DNA of 64,000 bases, taken from assembly GCA_938002085.1 (NCBI GenBank), contig CALLAT010000066.1:1-64000 (forward strand), given 5' to 3'. Source of the DNA: an uncultured Pseudanabaenaceae cyanobacterium (lineage in GTDB: Bacteria; Cyanobacteriota; Cyanobacteriia; PCC-9006; JAAUQQ01). Positions 53,181 to 61,675 of the stretch are shown one piece after another. The notes beneath the pieces are model-generated. The model was not told the origin of the DNA. It saw only the letters and a list, made by a program, of their open reading frames with translations, and made no database searches. Position 1 is the first letter of the stretch. Each line of letters begins with the position of its first letter. The position numbers were made by a program, and so were the translations under genes.

Positions 53181-53795
53181 TAATCAGAGTCATTTCTAGT
53201 TCACTTCGGTCTATTGAGTGAGACTCATGGCTTAGGTGTTGCTACCAGTAACTTCAATGGCTGGCTTGTCAAAAGAGGGGATGGAATGCGATCGCATTCC
53301 ATCCCCTCTTTCTTTGGATCCTGATGGCCCGGTAGGAAGTCGGACTCCCAAAAATTGAGATAGTCACGTTAAGTTCGCCTCAATATTCAATCTTTCTTCA
53401 AGCCTAGAGACCGTTGAAATGGACGTACAGCTCTGGGGTATGACTGCGGGAGCGTCTACAACCAGCTTCCAAATTGGCCCAAGGTTCCAGTAATTATTCC
53501 CTGACTAAATTAACGGCTTGTTCCCTAGAACGCTTCCTCCATAACTCGTGGAGTCGATCCGTGAACTCGCCTGGCTCAGAATGACACAACAATTTAGAGC
53601 GATAAATCATACCGGCCTATTGGGTTAACTCGGTGCATCCAAACTGGCAATGGTACGAAAAGCCACAAACAAGAATGTCAGCTCAAAAGCTGACAAAGCG
53701 GGGGTTTTACGATAATTTTGGTCAAGCTAGGGATAGGTTTATTTACAGACCAACCCTCTAATGTGTGTTGTGGTGATTGAGGAACAGATTGAGTT
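53181..53795. other. Intergenic region between the DUF3134 gene and mraY
   Basis: 615 bp. Contains the terminator palindrome at 53272-53311. The part before mraY is AT-rich near 53690-53760 and should hold its promoter. No credible ORF. Confidence 0.4.
53272..53311 (+). terminator. Terminator palindrome centred on a HIP1 octamer
   Basis: A perfect 40-bp palindrome (53272-53291 with 53292-53311) whose centre is GCGATCGC (53288-53295). T residues follow at the right end. It lies 92 bp past the DUF3134 stop. Confidence 0.92.
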
Positions 53796-54917
53796 GTGGA
53801 TGCAAAATATTTGTCAGTTCCAGAAAAAATAAGTTTCACCGGCAGTAAGCTGCTCTGGAGCCTAACGGGCTGTTTATGCTTGTCTGCTCTGATGCTGGAT
53901 TTGGTCGCGGGTCGCTCTCCTGCTAGTTTGTCTAGCCTGTTCCTCCCCTTGGTCGCCTGCACCATTCTGTCCGGTCTCTTGGGGTATTGGGTCATTCCCA
54001 TTCTTCGCAATCTTAAGGCGGGTCAGTTTATTCGTGAAGATGGACCCCAGGCTCATTTGAAGAAAGCCGGCACCCCGACGATGGGGGGCATTTTTGTTGT
54101 TCCGGTTGCTGCGATATTTTCCCTACTGGCTACGGGCTTTGCGCCTGTAGCCATCGCAGCCTCTGGCTTGATGCTGGCCTTCGGGTTCATCGGTTGGGTG
54201 GATGATTGGCAAATTCTTCGCTACCGCTCTAATAAGGGAATTTCTCCCCGGATGAAGCTCTTGCTTCAGGTCGCTTTCGGTTCTTTATTTTGCTTTTGGC
54301 TGGCATCGAGTGCTGGCATCGAGAATGTCACCAGCGTTTCCCTGCCTCTAGGCATCATCATTCCTTTCGGGTTGCTGTTTTGGCCCCTGGCATTGTTTGT
54401 CATGATGGCTGAAAGCAATGCCACCAACCTCACCGATGGCGTCGATGGATTGGCGGCTGGCACTGGAGCGATCGCTCTCTTGGGTCTGGGTGCTTTTGTC
54501 GGCTCCCCTGCTGCTGATGGCATTGTTCAGTTTCCTGAGCTGATGACTTTTGCTGCAGCGACGAGCGGTAGCTATCTGGGCTTCCTTATCCATAACCGCA
54601 ATCCCGCCCGCGTGTTTATGGGAGATACGGGGTCTCTGGCCCTGGGTGGTGCGTTGGCCGCGATCGCTCTCATTGGCAACCTGCTTTGGGTTTTGCTAGT
54701 TATCGGCGGTCTATTCTTGGCTGAATCCCTCTCTGTAATTGCTCAGGTGGGCTATTACAAGGCAACTAAGGGGCCCGATGGTGTAGGTAAGCGTCTTTTC
54801 AAAATGGCTCCTTTGCACCACCATCTAGAGCTGAGTGGTTGGCATGAAACTCGCGTTGTTGCCACTTTCTATGGCATTGCAATTGGCTTAGCTGGTCTCT
54901 GTTACCTCGTTCACTAG
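53796..54917 (+). CDS. mraY: Phospho-N-acetylmuramoyl-pentapeptide transferase
   Basis: A 373-residue polytopic protein with a GTG start. Catalytic motifs are visible: KKAGTPTMGGIF, FGFIGWVDDWQIL with the DD pair, ATNLTDGVDGLAAGTG, FMGDTGSLALGG and the late HHHLELSGWHETRVV. It transfers phospho-MurNAc-pentapeptide to undecaprenyl phosphate, making lipid I at the plasma membrane. It stands alone here, outside a dcw cluster, as is common in cyanobacteria. A perfect terminator follows. Confidence 0.97.
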   Translation: MDAKYLSVPEKISFTGSKLLWSLTGCLCLSALMLDLVAGRSPASLSSLFLPLVACTILSGLLGYWVIPILRNLKAGQFIREDGPQAHLKKAGTPTMGGIFVVPVAAIFSLLATGFAPVAIAASGLMLAFGFIGWVDDWQILRYRSNKGISPRMKLLLQVAFGSLFCFWLASSAGIENVTSVSLPLGIIIPFGLLFWPLALFVMMAESNATNLTDGVDGLAAGTGAIALLGLGAFVGSPAADGIVQFPELMTFAAATSGSYLGFLIHNRNPARVFMGDTGSLALGGALAAIALIGNLLWVLLVIGGLFLAESLSVIAQVGYYKATKGPDGVGKRLFKMAPLHHHLELSGWHETRVVATFYGIAIGLAGLCYLVH

Positions 54918-54938
54918 CGATAGTTTTCTCATTCACCC

Positions 54939-54982
54939 AAAAGCGAAGCCCCAAAGAGCTCTCTCTTTGGGGCTTCGCTTTT
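54939..54982. terminator. Bidirectional terminator between mraY and tetR
   Basis: A perfect 20-bp stem (54939-54958 with 54963-54982) around CTCT, with A4/T4 ends. It lies 21 bp after mraY and 19 bp after the convergent tetR. Confidence 0.96.
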
Positions 54983-55001
54983 GTTTTGGCTGTATTGATG
55001 A

Positions 55002-55610
55002 CTAAGCCAATACACCGTTCAAAAACACATCGGATAGGCCCACAGCCATATCCTGAAGAATCTGGGGGGAAGGGTTTGATTCCATGACCGTGACCTCACT
55101 AAACCCAGCCACCATAAACATGCCTAGGAAAATACGAGCAATGACCTTAGGATTCATCGGTCGATAAATGCCTCGATCAATGGCTGTTTGGAAGAAAGCC
55201 TCTGAAACAACCATCATTTTGTCGAGCACCTCCCGCTGGATCCGTTCCTGAAGCTCTGGATGGAATTGCGTTTCCATGAAACAGACCCGCAACTGATCTG
55301 TATTCTCGCTCAGATGTTTGATGCGCTTACGCATGACTTCCTCCACGGCCTTGTAGCTGCTCATTTCGCTCAGCTCTGTTAACAGGTCCGTCAGGATCTC
55401 AATCCACCCCTCGGTGGAAAGCTCGACGAGGATGGCCTTCTTGTTCGGGAAATGTCGAAATAGCGTCCCTTCGGCCACTCCCGCAGCCTGGGCTAGGTCG
55501 CGAGTAGTCGTACCGTCATAGCCGTAGCGGGAAAATAGCTGCTGGGCTGCTTTCAAGATACGAGTCTTGGTTTCAGCTTCGGGAGGGGCAGTACGGCGGG
55601 CAAGTCTCAT
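55002..55610 (-). CDS. TetR/AcrR family transcriptional regulator
   Basis: A 202-residue protein. The TetR_N helix-turn-helix is at about 12-60: TKTRILKAAQQLFSRYGYDGTTTRDLAQAAG (in parts), then GTLFRHFPNKKAIL. The C-terminal ligand domain is all-helical and not assignable. It is followed across 840 bp by the Wzz/GumC-like gene, so it could control the polysaccharide genes. An inverted repeat 84 bp upstream of its own start is a candidate operator. The ligand is unknown. Confidence 0.93.
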   Translation of the reverse strand: MRLARRTAPPEAETKTRILKAAQQLFSRYGYDGTTTRDLAQAAGVAEGTLFRHFPNKKAILVELSTEGWIEILTDLLTELSEMSSYKAVEEVMRKRIKHLSENTDQLRVCFMETQFHPELQERIQREVLDKMMVVSEAFFQTAIDRGIYRPMNPKVIARIFLGMFMVAGFSEVTVMESNPSPQILQDMAVGLSDVFLNGVLA

Positions 55611-56451
55611 GGCTAAGCAGCCTCAGTAGCGGTCAGGGTAAGCGCACAACAAGTCTTGAAAGGTGCCTGTTCATCCAAAAATTCCAGAGTTCTAGGTATT
55701 AGATATACCTTTTACTCCATCACCTAAGGATTTACAGGGAAAGCCGGTTTCAGTCAGACTTAAAGACTGCCGGTGAGGAGTCTGCAAGCGCCCTAACTGG
55801 AAAATTGCTAGGTCACTGCTATACCTGAGGTTGCTCAGCTCTGAGAGCCCACGCCAAGCCACCCTCTTTGATGCCCCCATTGTTGCCTACCCCCCGGAGT
55901 ACCATCCCCCTGGGTTCATAGAACCTTACACTTATACCCATTCCTGTACATTCGCCTTGTTTAGGTTTACGAAGGCTTGCGTTATTGACAGTTACTAGGG
56001 TCGATTTTTTCCTGCAGAAGCTCAGGGAAATGTGGTTTTAGACCACTCGTTCCAAGCATTTTGAACTCGATTTTGGTTGAATCTTTCCGGTTTAAGGTCG
56101 TGTTTCTCTAGATCCCATAGCAATGCTTTAGATAGGGATTGAGGAGAAAGATTGCTTCTTCATGATGATGGTGGAGCTCAGTTACATCCTGAGACAAATT
56201 CTGGTGAGTCAAGATGTTAGGTCTGGGGTTAGCTCGTTTGTGATTCTAGAGCTCGGAGCAGAGAGAGGCGATCGCTGAAAAACAGTCATTATTTTCTCTC
56301 TCAACAAACTCCTAACCTAGTCTTCATCGGTATTCCCGCAAAACCACTTAAATACGTATTAAATTTCTATTCCTTGAAGTCTGCCTTCAGAGTTAGGGCA
56401 CCTTAAGAACGTGCTCTGCTGCTTGGACTTCGTAATCATGATGACACCGCT
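55611..56451. other. Divergent region between tetR and the Wzz/GumC-like gene
   Basis: 841 bp without a credible gene. It contains the inverted repeat at 55694-55710 and a HIP1 octamer near 56269. It must hold the promoters of both genes. Confidence 0.45.
55694..55710. promoter_or_regulatory. Candidate TetR-type operator
   Basis: AGGTAT-TAGAT-ATACCT: a perfect 6+6 inverted repeat with a 5-bp spacer, a common layout for TetR family sites. It lies 84 bp upstream of the tetR start, suggesting autoregulation. No experimental or comparative support here. Confidence 0.4.
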
Positions 56452-57948
56452 ATGGAAACGCAGCCTCTTCACGCAAGGGAGTCGCTAGACCTCGAGCTTG
56501 GCCAATACTTCGATTTACTTCGCCGTAAGTGGCTTGTGCTTGCCCTCATTTGGGGGGGGACCTTCGGCATTGCGGTGGGAGCAGCCTTACTTAAGGCTCC
56601 CAGCTACCAAGCATCCTCGAAAGTCTTAGTCAAAGTCGACCAAACCGCTTCCCTCACTGGAATCGGCAAAGGGGTTGGAGATATCAACTCCATTGCCAAA
56701 AATCCCCTGAGTACGGAAATTGAAATTATCCTCGCCTCTCCCACGCTGGAGCGTGTGATTGGAACATTAGATTTGAAGGACGAAGAGGGCAAGACCCTCA
56801 AACCTAAGGATCTGCGCCAGAACCTGGATGTCAAGGTTGCCGGTGGTGCTGATGTCATTGAGATGAGCTACGAAGCTAAGGAGGCTCAGCTAGCAGCTGA
56901 TGTGGTGGATGAGCTATCCCGCGTTTACATTGAAAGCAATATTCTCGATAACCAGCTCCAAGCTTCTAAGGCTAGGTTGCTGACCGAGCAACAGCTTCCT
57001 GAAAGCGAACGCTTTGTCCAGCAGTCTGAGGCTTCTCTGCGGGATTTCAAAGAAAGTAATGGTATTGTCTCTCTCCAGGATGAGGCAAAGTCTGTCGTCC
57101 TGGCTCTGCAGGAACTAGATAGCCAAATTCTGCAAGCTCAATCTGGGCTGGAAGAAGCAAAGAGTCGATCTAGTAAATTGCGTGAAACCTTGGGATTAAG
57201 CCTGTCCCAAGCCATGTTGGCCAGCGACCTCAGTCAATCGCCCGCCGTACAAAACGCATTGCTGGAACTCCAGGCTTTGGAGCGCGATAAAGCCGTGAAG
57301 TTAGGGACCTACACCAGCCTCAGCCCTGTCATTCAAGTGGCTAGTGCAGAGGAGGAGTCCTTGAAGCAGCTCTTGCGTCAGGAAATTGCTGGGGTGGTCG
57401 GTAATACAACTGAGGTGCCCGATCGCTTTTTGCAGATGGGGCCCATGCGCCAGGATCTCATCGCTCGATTTGCCGATGCCGAGGTGCAACGCTTAGCGTT
57501 TCAAAATCGACTACAGATTTTGTCTGACTCTCGTAGCCTTTATAGCGGCCGCGCCACCAGCATTCCGGGCTTGGAGCAGCAACAAAAGGAGTTGGAACGG
57601 ACCCAGGAAGTCGCTCGTCAGAGTTACCAGGAGAATCTACGGCGTTTGCGAGATTTGCAAGTAGCCGAGGAACAGTCCATTGGCAATGCTGTTTTGCTGG
57701 AGCCTGCTGCGGTGGCTGACGAGCCGGATCGCACAGAGCAGCAAGTCATAATGGGATTTGGTGGGCTAGCTGGGGCGCTATTGGCGGCAGCAGCAGCAGC
57801 CTTGATGGCCTTTGGGGAAAGTAATCGTAGCCGTCGCCAGGCCCAAGGTGGGATTTATGTACCACCGCCTATTCCTTCAAATGGTGGAGCTCTTCCCCCT
57901 GGTAATTCAACCAGTCCTAGAGGTACTAGCCCTGAAGGGGCTGTCTGA
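56452..57948 (+). CDS. Wzz/GumC-like polysaccharide chain-length / export protein
   Basis: A 498-residue protein. The first membrane helix is at about 27-47 (KWLVLALIWGGTFGIAVGAAL), preceded by the Wzz-type YFDLLRRKW. A periplasmic domain with long coiled coils follows (about 150-415). The second helix lies at about 440-465 (VIMGFGGLAGALLAAAAAALMAF), then a Pro/Gly-rich cytoplasmic tail. There is no tyrosine-kinase (BY-kinase) domain, so any kinase must be encoded elsewhere. Such co-polymerases set the length of EPS or capsule made by Wzy-type systems. It opens the polysaccharide region. Confidence 0.92.
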   Translation: METQPLHARESLDLELGQYFDLLRRKWLVLALIWGGTFGIAVGAALLKAPSYQASSKVLVKVDQTASLTGIGKGVGDINSIAKNPLSTEIEIILASPTLERVIGTLDLKDEEGKTLKPKDLRQNLDVKVAGGADVIEMSYEAKEAQLAADVVDELSRVYIESNILDNQLQASKARLLTEQQLPESERFVQQSEASLRDFKESNGIVSLQDEAKSVVLALQELDSQILQAQSGLEEAKSRSSKLRETLGLSLSQAMLASDLSQSPAVQNALLELQALERDKAVKLGTYTSLSPVIQVASAEEESLKQLLRQEIAGVVGNTTEVPDRFLQMGPMRQDLIARFADAEVQRLAFQNRLQILSDSRSLYSGRATSIPGLEQQQKELERTQEVARQSYQENLRRLRDLQVAEEQSIGNAVLLEPAAVADEPDRTEQQVIMGFGGLAGALLAAAAAALMAFGESNRSRRQAQGGIYVPPPIPSNGGALPPGNSTSPRGTSPEGAV

Positions 57949-58042
57949 ATTCAACCCTTTGATGGGTTGACCATTTGTTGATGGGTCTTAGGTTGTAGGC
58001 CCATGGTGGTTCCCTGGTTGAGGGTGGGCCTGATGCCTGTTA

Positions 58043-58091
58043 AAGCGCGAAAAGCCCTAGTGTATCTTCTGCACCGGAGCTTTTCGCGCTT
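58043..58091 (+). terminator. Terminator of the Wzz/GumC-like gene
   Basis: Arms AAGCGCGAAAAGC (58043-58055) and GCTTTTCGCGCTT (58079-58091) pair perfectly over 13 bp with a 23-base loop, followed by ATTTTCG. Confidence 0.8.
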
Positions 58092-58262
58092 ATTTTCGTG
58101 GCTAATGTGGTTCCAGTGATTGTCTTCGTCAATGGGGAGTCTGTTTCGATTTCAAGGCCTAGTGGCGATCTCCTCGATTTTCTGTGAGTGAACAGTCGTT
58201 CGCTTCTATCGTTCAATTGCTTGAAGAGCAGTTGGGGGAAGGAATGGGGGTGTTATGACGAC

Positions 58263-58293
58263 AAAGCCCCACCCAGATTCTGGGTGGGGCTTT
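58263..58293. terminator. Terminator at the convergent GT4 gene
   Basis: A perfect 14-bp stem (58263-58276 with 58280-58293) with the loop ATT, then T. It is 34 bp past the GT4 stop on the minus strand. Confidence 0.9.
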
Positions 58294-58327
58294 TCTGTTG
58301 GTCTGGTTTTGCTGCGTGCTACGGCAT

Positions 58328-59566
58328 TTAAGCGTGACTAGGGGCAGAAGAATTTGTAGGAGAGCGATCGCGCTCCAGGATTTCCTCGAGCTGTTGCACC
58401 AACCGTTCCACCCGAGGCAACCCGAATGCCTCATCAATTAACTGGCGTCGTTCTGCTTTGGCTGGTTCCTCTACGTTTTCGGTGAAGCAGTCCAAGACTC
58501 GGTCGGCGAAAGACTGGGCATCTGCAGCTAGATAAAACAGAGACTTGACGGAGTCTGGTAATCCATAGATGCCTTTATCCAGGGAAACGATGGGCTTATA
58601 GGTTGCCAACATATCAATGGACTTGATGCTGACTCCGCCCCCCACTGCAATAGGGTTCACTAAAACCCGGCCAGCGTTATAGATTTCTGCTGCGGACTCT
58701 GGATTGATTCTCAGCTCAACGCAGTCAATGCGATCGCAGAGCTCTCGAATGATTGGTCGTGGCTTGGAACCTGCAATGAGCACAGAGAGATCAGGCTTCT
58801 GAGCCTGGAGCAATGGCACCACATCGCTCAAGAACCAGCGGATGCCTTCCACATTGTTATCTGTGTATAGATTGCCGAGGAACACAATATCAAAGGTCTC
58901 AGTTCCGGCTGTGGAAGGAGCATCTTCTTGCTCTGCATGGGCTAGAGGCGGTAAGAAATAGCCGTTTTCAAAGCCCTCCTCCTTCCAAAAATCTAAGTCA
59001 TCCACAGAGATGTCAAAGAAGGCTAATGCATTCTGAAACGTAGAGAACTCGAGCTCCTTCAGATTCCTGACTGTTAGGAATGCAGGTAATTTCTGCTTGC
59101 CTGTGGCGGCTCTGAATAATGCATCTCGGTGCTGATGCTCAATATTGTGAGAGCGAACGACATAGGGGATATTTAGCTGGGCCGAGAGCTGCTGAGCCAA
59201 AGCTGCTGCATGGATACCGTCAATGAGCAGTAGGTCGGGTTGGAAGTGCTGGACCTTTTCACTCAGCTGACTAAATTGCGTCTCATTGAGCCTACGCGAC
59301 GTAATGCCCAGAGGATTCTGCAATAGGTCCACACTGCGACGTAGAAAAGACGAGAACGTTTTCCCGGTGAAATCCAGGAGTTGGAGATCGCTAACAGAAT
59401 CTTGAAGTTTGGCTAGGTCTGCTGTCTTGGGGGCTTCTGCTTTCCAGCATACGAGTTGGGTTTCAACTCCCAGTTTTTTGAAGGCTTCTATGCGTCTCCA
59501 AATATCAACCCTGCCCCCATGGATAGGAGGATAGGGGATTTCCATGGCGATGATAGTAAGCTTCAT
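58328..59566 (-). CDS. Family 4 glycosyltransferase (GT-B fold)
   Basis: A 412-residue protein. The start MKLTIIAMEIPYPPIHGGRV is a typical GT4 glycine-rich loop (PPxxGG). The donor half has FDIVFLGNLYTDNNVEGIRW and LIAGSKPRP. A late NPIAVGGGVSIKSIDMLATYKP carries the G-G-G-x-x-x-K pattern for nucleotide-sugar phosphate binding. It transfers a sugar from an NDP-sugar to a growing glycan or lipid; donor and acceptor are unknown. It is on the opposite strand to the rest of the cluster. Confidence 0.93.
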   Translation of the reverse strand: MKLTIIAMEIPYPPIHGGRVDIWRRIEAFKKLGVETQLVCWKAEAPKTADLAKLQDSVSDLQLLDFTGKTFSSFLRRSVDLLQNPLGITSRRLNETQFSQLSEKVQHFQPDLLLIDGIHAAALAQQLSAQLNIPYVVRSHNIEHQHRDALFRAATGKQKLPAFLTVRNLKELEFSTFQNALAFFDISVDDLDFWKEEGFENGYFLPPLAHAEQEDAPSTAGTETFDIVFLGNLYTDNNVEGIRWFLSDVVPLLQAQKPDLSVLIAGSKPRPIIRELCDRIDCVELRINPESAAEIYNAGRVLVNPIAVGGGVSIKSIDMLATYKPIVSLDKGIYGLPDSVKSLFYLAADAQSFADRVLDCFTENVEEPAKAERRQLIDEAFGLPRVERLVQQLEEILERDRSPTNSSAPSHA

Positions 59567-60313
59567 AGCTGCCTAAAGCTGTTTTCCTTATACAAGAGAT
59601 GAAAGTTGCACTGGCTATGACTCATCGCTGTGATGAGTGCGGTGCTTTCACGATTGGATTGATGGAAGATGCAGCTAACAGGACTAGGAGACCATTCAGG
59701 AGGCTGTCCATAGAGATTTAGGCCCATAGTCTTAAGAATAGGATTCCCGCAGCAGTGGTTGAATCAGCCAGCGAGTCGTCACTCATTAAATAGGTATCTG
59801 ACTCAGAAGTCTTTGGGCTTTGGCAGAAGAATAGAACTGACAACTTCAAGGGCATTAATGATTCGATTCGCTTTTGAATTACCTGAACTATTTCCTTTGG
59901 TAGAAATGGTTCAGGTTTGACCTAGCTTCTGAAGTATTCCCTCGTACTTATACTGGCTTGATACTTTTTGTTGAGAGGAGCTAAAAGACTTCGTTCGGTC
60001 GATCTTGCGTAGACTTTCTAGCTTTTGAAATCCTATATAAGAAAGTAATTCAAACTGCGCGAGATTCGATAAAAACGAAATAAAGTATCAGTGATTCGCT
60101 GTACATCAAATTACTGAAGCGAGTAGCTTAGGCACATGAGTTCAGCGGTAACAGTCGAGGCGTAAAGCACGCCTGTATATGGAACCCTGGTCTCTCACTC
60201 CTAGCCTTTCTCGTTGTAGAAGCTTTGTTGCTCCAGTGAGTTAAGCGCTAGGCATTGAGTCATTGAGAAGCGGTGTATTTACCAAGCAGTTTCTTCTCCC
60301 TAGACTTCAAGCC
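59567..60313. other. Divergent region between GT4 and the PssD-like gene
   Basis: 747 bp, AT-rich at 59900-60110. A small AGGCGT/ACGCCT hairpin at 60158-60174 is the only structure seen. No credible ORF. Confidence 0.4.
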
Positions 60314-60766
60314 ATGAAATTTTTACTGGCCTGTACATCCGGCGGTCACTTTTCCACAATGAAATCCCTTGAGGATTTTTGGTCTAGCCATGACCGAGTT
60401 TGGGTGACCGACTATAAGCAAGACACTCAAGCACTTAAGGATCGGGGAGAAGTTGTGGACTGGATGCCTTACCAGGCTCCCCGAGATGTGTTGACTTTAG
60501 TTTGTAACTTGCCTCGTACTTTTGCACTTCTACGGAAGCATAAGCCTGACGTTGTCATTTCTACAGGGGCGAGTATGGCAATTAACTTTGCGATTGCAGC
60601 TCGAATTCTGGGAATCCGATTCATGTTTATCGAGAGTGTTTCCCGCTCAGAAGAATTGAGTATTTCGGGCAAGCTAGTCTATCCCCTAGCCAACGAGTTT
60701 TATGTGCAGTGGCCTCAGCTTTGTAAGCGTTACCCCAAGGCTATCTTTCAAGGCACTGTGGCTTGA
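60314..60766 (+). CDS. PssD/Cps14F/Alg14-like glycosyltransferase subunit
   Basis: 150 residues from the ATG at 60314 (MKFLLACTSGGHFSTMKSL). An upstream ATG at 60263 would add 17 residues. The start ACTSGGHFS is the glycine-rich loop of the Alg14/PssD family. Further marks are KPDVVISTGASMAINFAIAAR and the end FYVQWPQLCKRYPKA. This is the membrane-anchoring half of a split glycosyltransferase whose catalytic half is the PssE-like protein encoded next. Together they would add the second sugar of an EPS repeat unit to a lipid carrier. The gap to the partner is 131 bp. Confidence 0.93.
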   Translation: MKFLLACTSGGHFSTMKSLEDFWSSHDRVWVTDYKQDTQALKDRGEVVDWMPYQAPRDVLTLVCNLPRTFALLRKHKPDVVISTGASMAINFAIAARILGIRFMFIESVSRSEELSISGKLVYPLANEFYVQWPQLCKRYPKAIFQGTVA

Positions 60767-60897
60767 TCTCCTAGCATTTGTTGCGCATTGATTCTAGGTT
60801 CCGAGTATTTAACACGCATGTTGGTCATTGTTTGAGCTGCTTTTCTGGGCTCTTCCTTTTTTCTGGCTGACCGATTGAAGACTTTTGAGGTTGATGA

Positions 60898-61437
60898 ATG
60901 ATTACAGTGACTCTCGGTACGATTCCTTACAGCTTCAATCGTTCTATTGCTTGGCTCAAAGCCTTGCTTGATAGTGGCGTTATTGATGAGCCTGTTTTCA
61001 TTCAATACGGTAATAGTGATATTTCTGCGCTGATTAATCATCCGCTCGTCACCGCTGAATCGGTGGTCCCTCAGGCCAAGCTTAAGGCCATGATTGAGCG
61101 GTCCCGACTCGTTATTTCCCATGCGGGGCAAGGTTCGACTCGCCTACTGGCTGCAGCTCAAACCCAGTTCGTTTTACTGCCTCGCTTGGCTAAGCATGAG
61201 GAACATGTGGATGATCATCAGCTCATGTTTGCCCGCAGTGTTGCGAGTCGCGGTGTTCATCACTGTGTGACTTTTGAAGCCTTAGAGCAGGCGGTTCTAG
61301 AGCCCCCTGAACTCTGCCCACCAGACCTGTTCGCTGGCCCCAAATTGACGGCCCATTTGCTCAAGCGTTATCCCAAGACCACGGCGTATCGAGGGGCAAA
61401 GCGGTTCTTGCTCCAGTCTGTGGCTGGCTCAAATTAG
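60898..61437 (+). CDS. PssE/Cps14G/Alg13-like glycosyltransferase subunit
   Basis: A 179-residue protein. The start MITVTLGTIPYSFNRSI is typical of the Alg13/PssE family, where T-x-G-T-x-x-x-x-F opens the UDP-sugar-binding domain. SRLVISHAGQGSTRLL is the donor-binding motif, followed by LPRLAKHEEHVDDHQ, also conserved. It supplies the catalytic C-terminal half to the PssD-like protein. It is the second gene of the pair; the GT2 gene follows 238 bp later. Sugar specificity cannot be read from sequence. Confidence 0.94.
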   Translation: MITVTLGTIPYSFNRSIAWLKALLDSGVIDEPVFIQYGNSDISALINHPLVTAESVVPQAKLKAMIERSRLVISHAGQGSTRLLAAAQTQFVLLPRLAKHEEHVDDHQLMFARSVASRGVHHCVTFEALEQAVLEPPELCPPDLFAGPKLTAHLLKRYPKTTAYRGAKRFLLQSVAGSN

Positions 61438-61675
61438 TCGTCAAGTGTTGGGATTGCAGCATCGATTTTAGCAACAACTCCAGATGGACCTAATCGGTGC
61501 CGTCGCTCCGTCTCTGTGCCTCCTAGCTGTGATATTGGAGCATTAGCTCGCTGTTTCGTGACGGAAACCCAATTTGCATTTGCGAGGGCCAGACTTTCCT
61601 GGTTTAACTCAATGGCCCCGCCGGTCGCGAGTTGAGCTTGGGGCCTACTGAAATTCTCCCTGGGGATCAGGACCA

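Larger units (their letters stand above)
57949..58327. other. Intergenic region with two terminators
   Basis: 379 bp between the Wzz/GumC-like gene and the convergent GT4 gene. Two hairpins, at 58043-58091 and 58263-58293, separate their transcripts. Confidence 0.5.
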
